Below the pieces are notes generated by a model. That model did not search any database. It saw nothing but the letters and a program-made list of their open reading frames with translations, and was not told the DNA's origin. Positions 5,462-6,554 of a DNA stretch of 6,554 nucleotides are shown piece after piece. The stretch comes from Candidatus Zixiibacteriota bacterium (GTDB lineage Bacteria > Zixibacteria > MSB-5A5 > GN15 > FEB-12): NCBI GenBank assembly GCA_030642845.1, contig DAOWMZ010000107.1, positions 1-6,554 of the forward strand, read 5' to 3'. The position numbers and the translations under genes were made by a program. Numbering within the stretch: position 1 is the first letter of the stretch; each line of letters starts with the position of its first letter.

Positions 5462-6554
5462 ATGGCTAATATTTTAGTAGTAGATGATGAACCCAAAATG
5501 ACCTCCCTTATTTGCGGAGAGCTTGAAGATTACAAGCATCAGGTAACCACTACGGTTAAACCTGCTGAAGCTCTTGAGCTGATTAAAAAACACTCTTTTG
5601 ATATTGTGATTACAGATCTTTCTATGCCGGTGATTTCCGGAATGACAATTCTTGAGAAAGCAATAGAAAAGGAAAACACTGCCGTTATAATGATGACTGC
5701 CTTCGGGAGTATTGAAAATGCTGTTGAAGCTATGAAAAAAGGGGCATCCGATTACATTCTCAAACCATTCTCACTCGAAGAATTAATAATTCTGGTAGAT
5801 GAAATATTGAAAAAACAGCAAACAGAATCATTGTCTAAACATTATCAACAGGAAATAAACAGTCAAACCGGATCGACTTTTATAGGGGATTCTCCACCCG
5901 CTGAAAAAGTAAAACAACTTATTATCAAAGTAGCCCCCAGTGATGCCACTGTATTACTCACCGGTCGTTCAGGAACGGGCAAAGAGGTAGCAGCCCGTAT
6001 GCTTCATGATCTCTCCACCAGAGCTGATAAACCATTTATTGCAGTTAACTGCTCCGCCCTTACTGAATCGCTATTAGAATCTGAAATATTCGGCCATGAA
6101 AAAGGAGCCTTCACCGGAGCTGTTGCTCAAAAAAGAGGACGGTTTGAACTGGCTAATACAGGGACTATTTTTCTTGATGAAATCGGTGAAATGTCCACCG
6201 GTTTACAGTCAAAACTTTTACGCGTCCTTGAAGAGAAGAAATTTATTCGTGTTGGTGGCGTAGATAATATTGAAATTGATATCAGAGTTATTGCTGCTAC
6301 TAATAGAGATTTGAAAGCCAAAATTGATAAGAGAACTTTCAGGGAAGATCTTTATTTCCGATTGAACGTCTTCCCTATTGAGATGCCAAATCTATCCGAT
6401 CGAAAAGATGACCTGAAGCAGTTAGCCGAATTTTTCATCAGATCAAGCAACTACCACGACCAGAAATTATCTGCAGATGTTCTTGATCTTTTTAAACAGT
6501 ATGATTGGCCGGGAAATGTCAGGGAACTTCGCAACGTTATAGAGCGGGCAATGA
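5462..6554 (+). CDS. Sigma-54-dependent response regulator, NtrC/AtoC family (3' partial)
   Basis: The frame is open from the ATG at 5462 to the end of the window (364 codons plus one base). The receiver domain (about 1-115) has the acidic pair D8/D9, phospho-acceptor D52 (ITDLSMP), T79 and K101 (YILKPF). A linker of about 20 residues leads to the AAA+ domain (about 138 onward). That domain has Walker A GRSGTGK (168-174), the sigma-54-contacting GAFTGA loop (215-220), Walker B IFLDE (236-240), arginines in FREDLYFR (293-300) and WPGNVREL (349-356). A C-terminal helix-turn-helix DNA-binding domain is expected beyond the window. On phosphorylation the protein should assemble and drive open-complex formation by sigma-54 RNA polymerase. 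Walker A has R169 where most relatives have glutamate (GESGTGK). The start lies 4 bases after the kinase stop and follows a doubled TAA with no clear ribosome binding site, which suggests translational coupling. Target genes cannot be named. Confidence 0.95.
   Translation, partial: MANILVVDDEPKMTSLICGELEDYKHQVTTTVKPAEALELIKKHSFDIVITDLSMPVISGMTILEKAIEKENTAVIMMTAFGSIENAVEAMKKGASDYILKPFSLEELIILVDEILKKQQTESLSKHYQQEINSQTGSTFIGDSPPAEKVKQLIIKVAPSDATVLLTGRSGTGKEVAARMLHDLSTRADKPFIAVNCSALTESLLESEIFGHEKGAFTGAVAQKRGRFELANTGTIFLDEIGEMSTGLQSKLLRVLEEKKFIRVGGVDNIEIDIRVIAATNRDLKAKIDKRTFREDLYFRLNVFPIEMPNLSDRKDDLKQLAEFFIRSSNYHDQKLSADVLDLFKQYDWPGNVRELRNVIERAM

Noticed and set aside
6127..6321. Minus-strand frame of 64 codons inside the NtrC-family gene
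   Set aside because: Antisense shadow of the conserved AAA+ domain.

Overview
The window is AT-rich and gene-dense. It holds parts or all of six protein genes in two opposing sets. It suggests an uncultured Gram-negative-type bacterium that uses selenocysteine. A secreted protein ends in tandem dockerin-type repeats with a GDVN-DG...FLFRGG pattern, a style I associate with candidate phyla around the FCB/Zixibacteria group. That taxonomic hint is tentative, because no rRNA or other strong marker is present.

Layout: (1) 1-261, + strand: the 3' end of a secreted protein with two dockerin-like calcium-binding repeats. (2) 284-541, - strand: an 85-residue protein with a thioredoxin/glutaredoxin-like outline but no cysteine. 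(3) 542-713: an AT-rich gap with a strong ribosome binding site for gene 2 and a short GC-rich island. (4) 714-2771 (frame open to 2840), - strand: a large polytopic membrane protein resembling GT-C glycosyltransferases, with a C-terminal TPR-like tail. (5) 2841-3896, - strand: selD, selenophosphate synthetase. It is longer than a naive ORF call gives, because an in-frame UGA at 3834-3836 occupies the catalytic selenocysteine position and is followed at once by a bacterial SECIS-like hairpin. (6) 3897-4014: a divergent intergenic region with a tandem 10-bp repeat, a small palindrome and a TATAAT box. (7) 4015-5457, + strand: a membrane sensor histidine kinase. (8) 5462 to the window end, + strand: a sigma-54-dependent NtrC-family response regulator, cut off by the window.

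Genes working together: the kinase and regulator lie 4 bases apart and almost certainly form one two-component system of the NtrB/NtrC or AtoS/AtoC type. selD and the membrane glycosyltransferase are adjacent on the same strand, and the second frame opens directly after the first one's stop, so they are probably co-transcribed although their functions look unrelated. The 85-residue gene lies downstream on the same strand with its own ribosome binding site and a 172-base gap.

I found no CRISPR array, mobile element, tRNA, rRNA or clearly novel multi-gene system. The most valuable observation is the selenocysteine-encoding selD with its visible SECIS.
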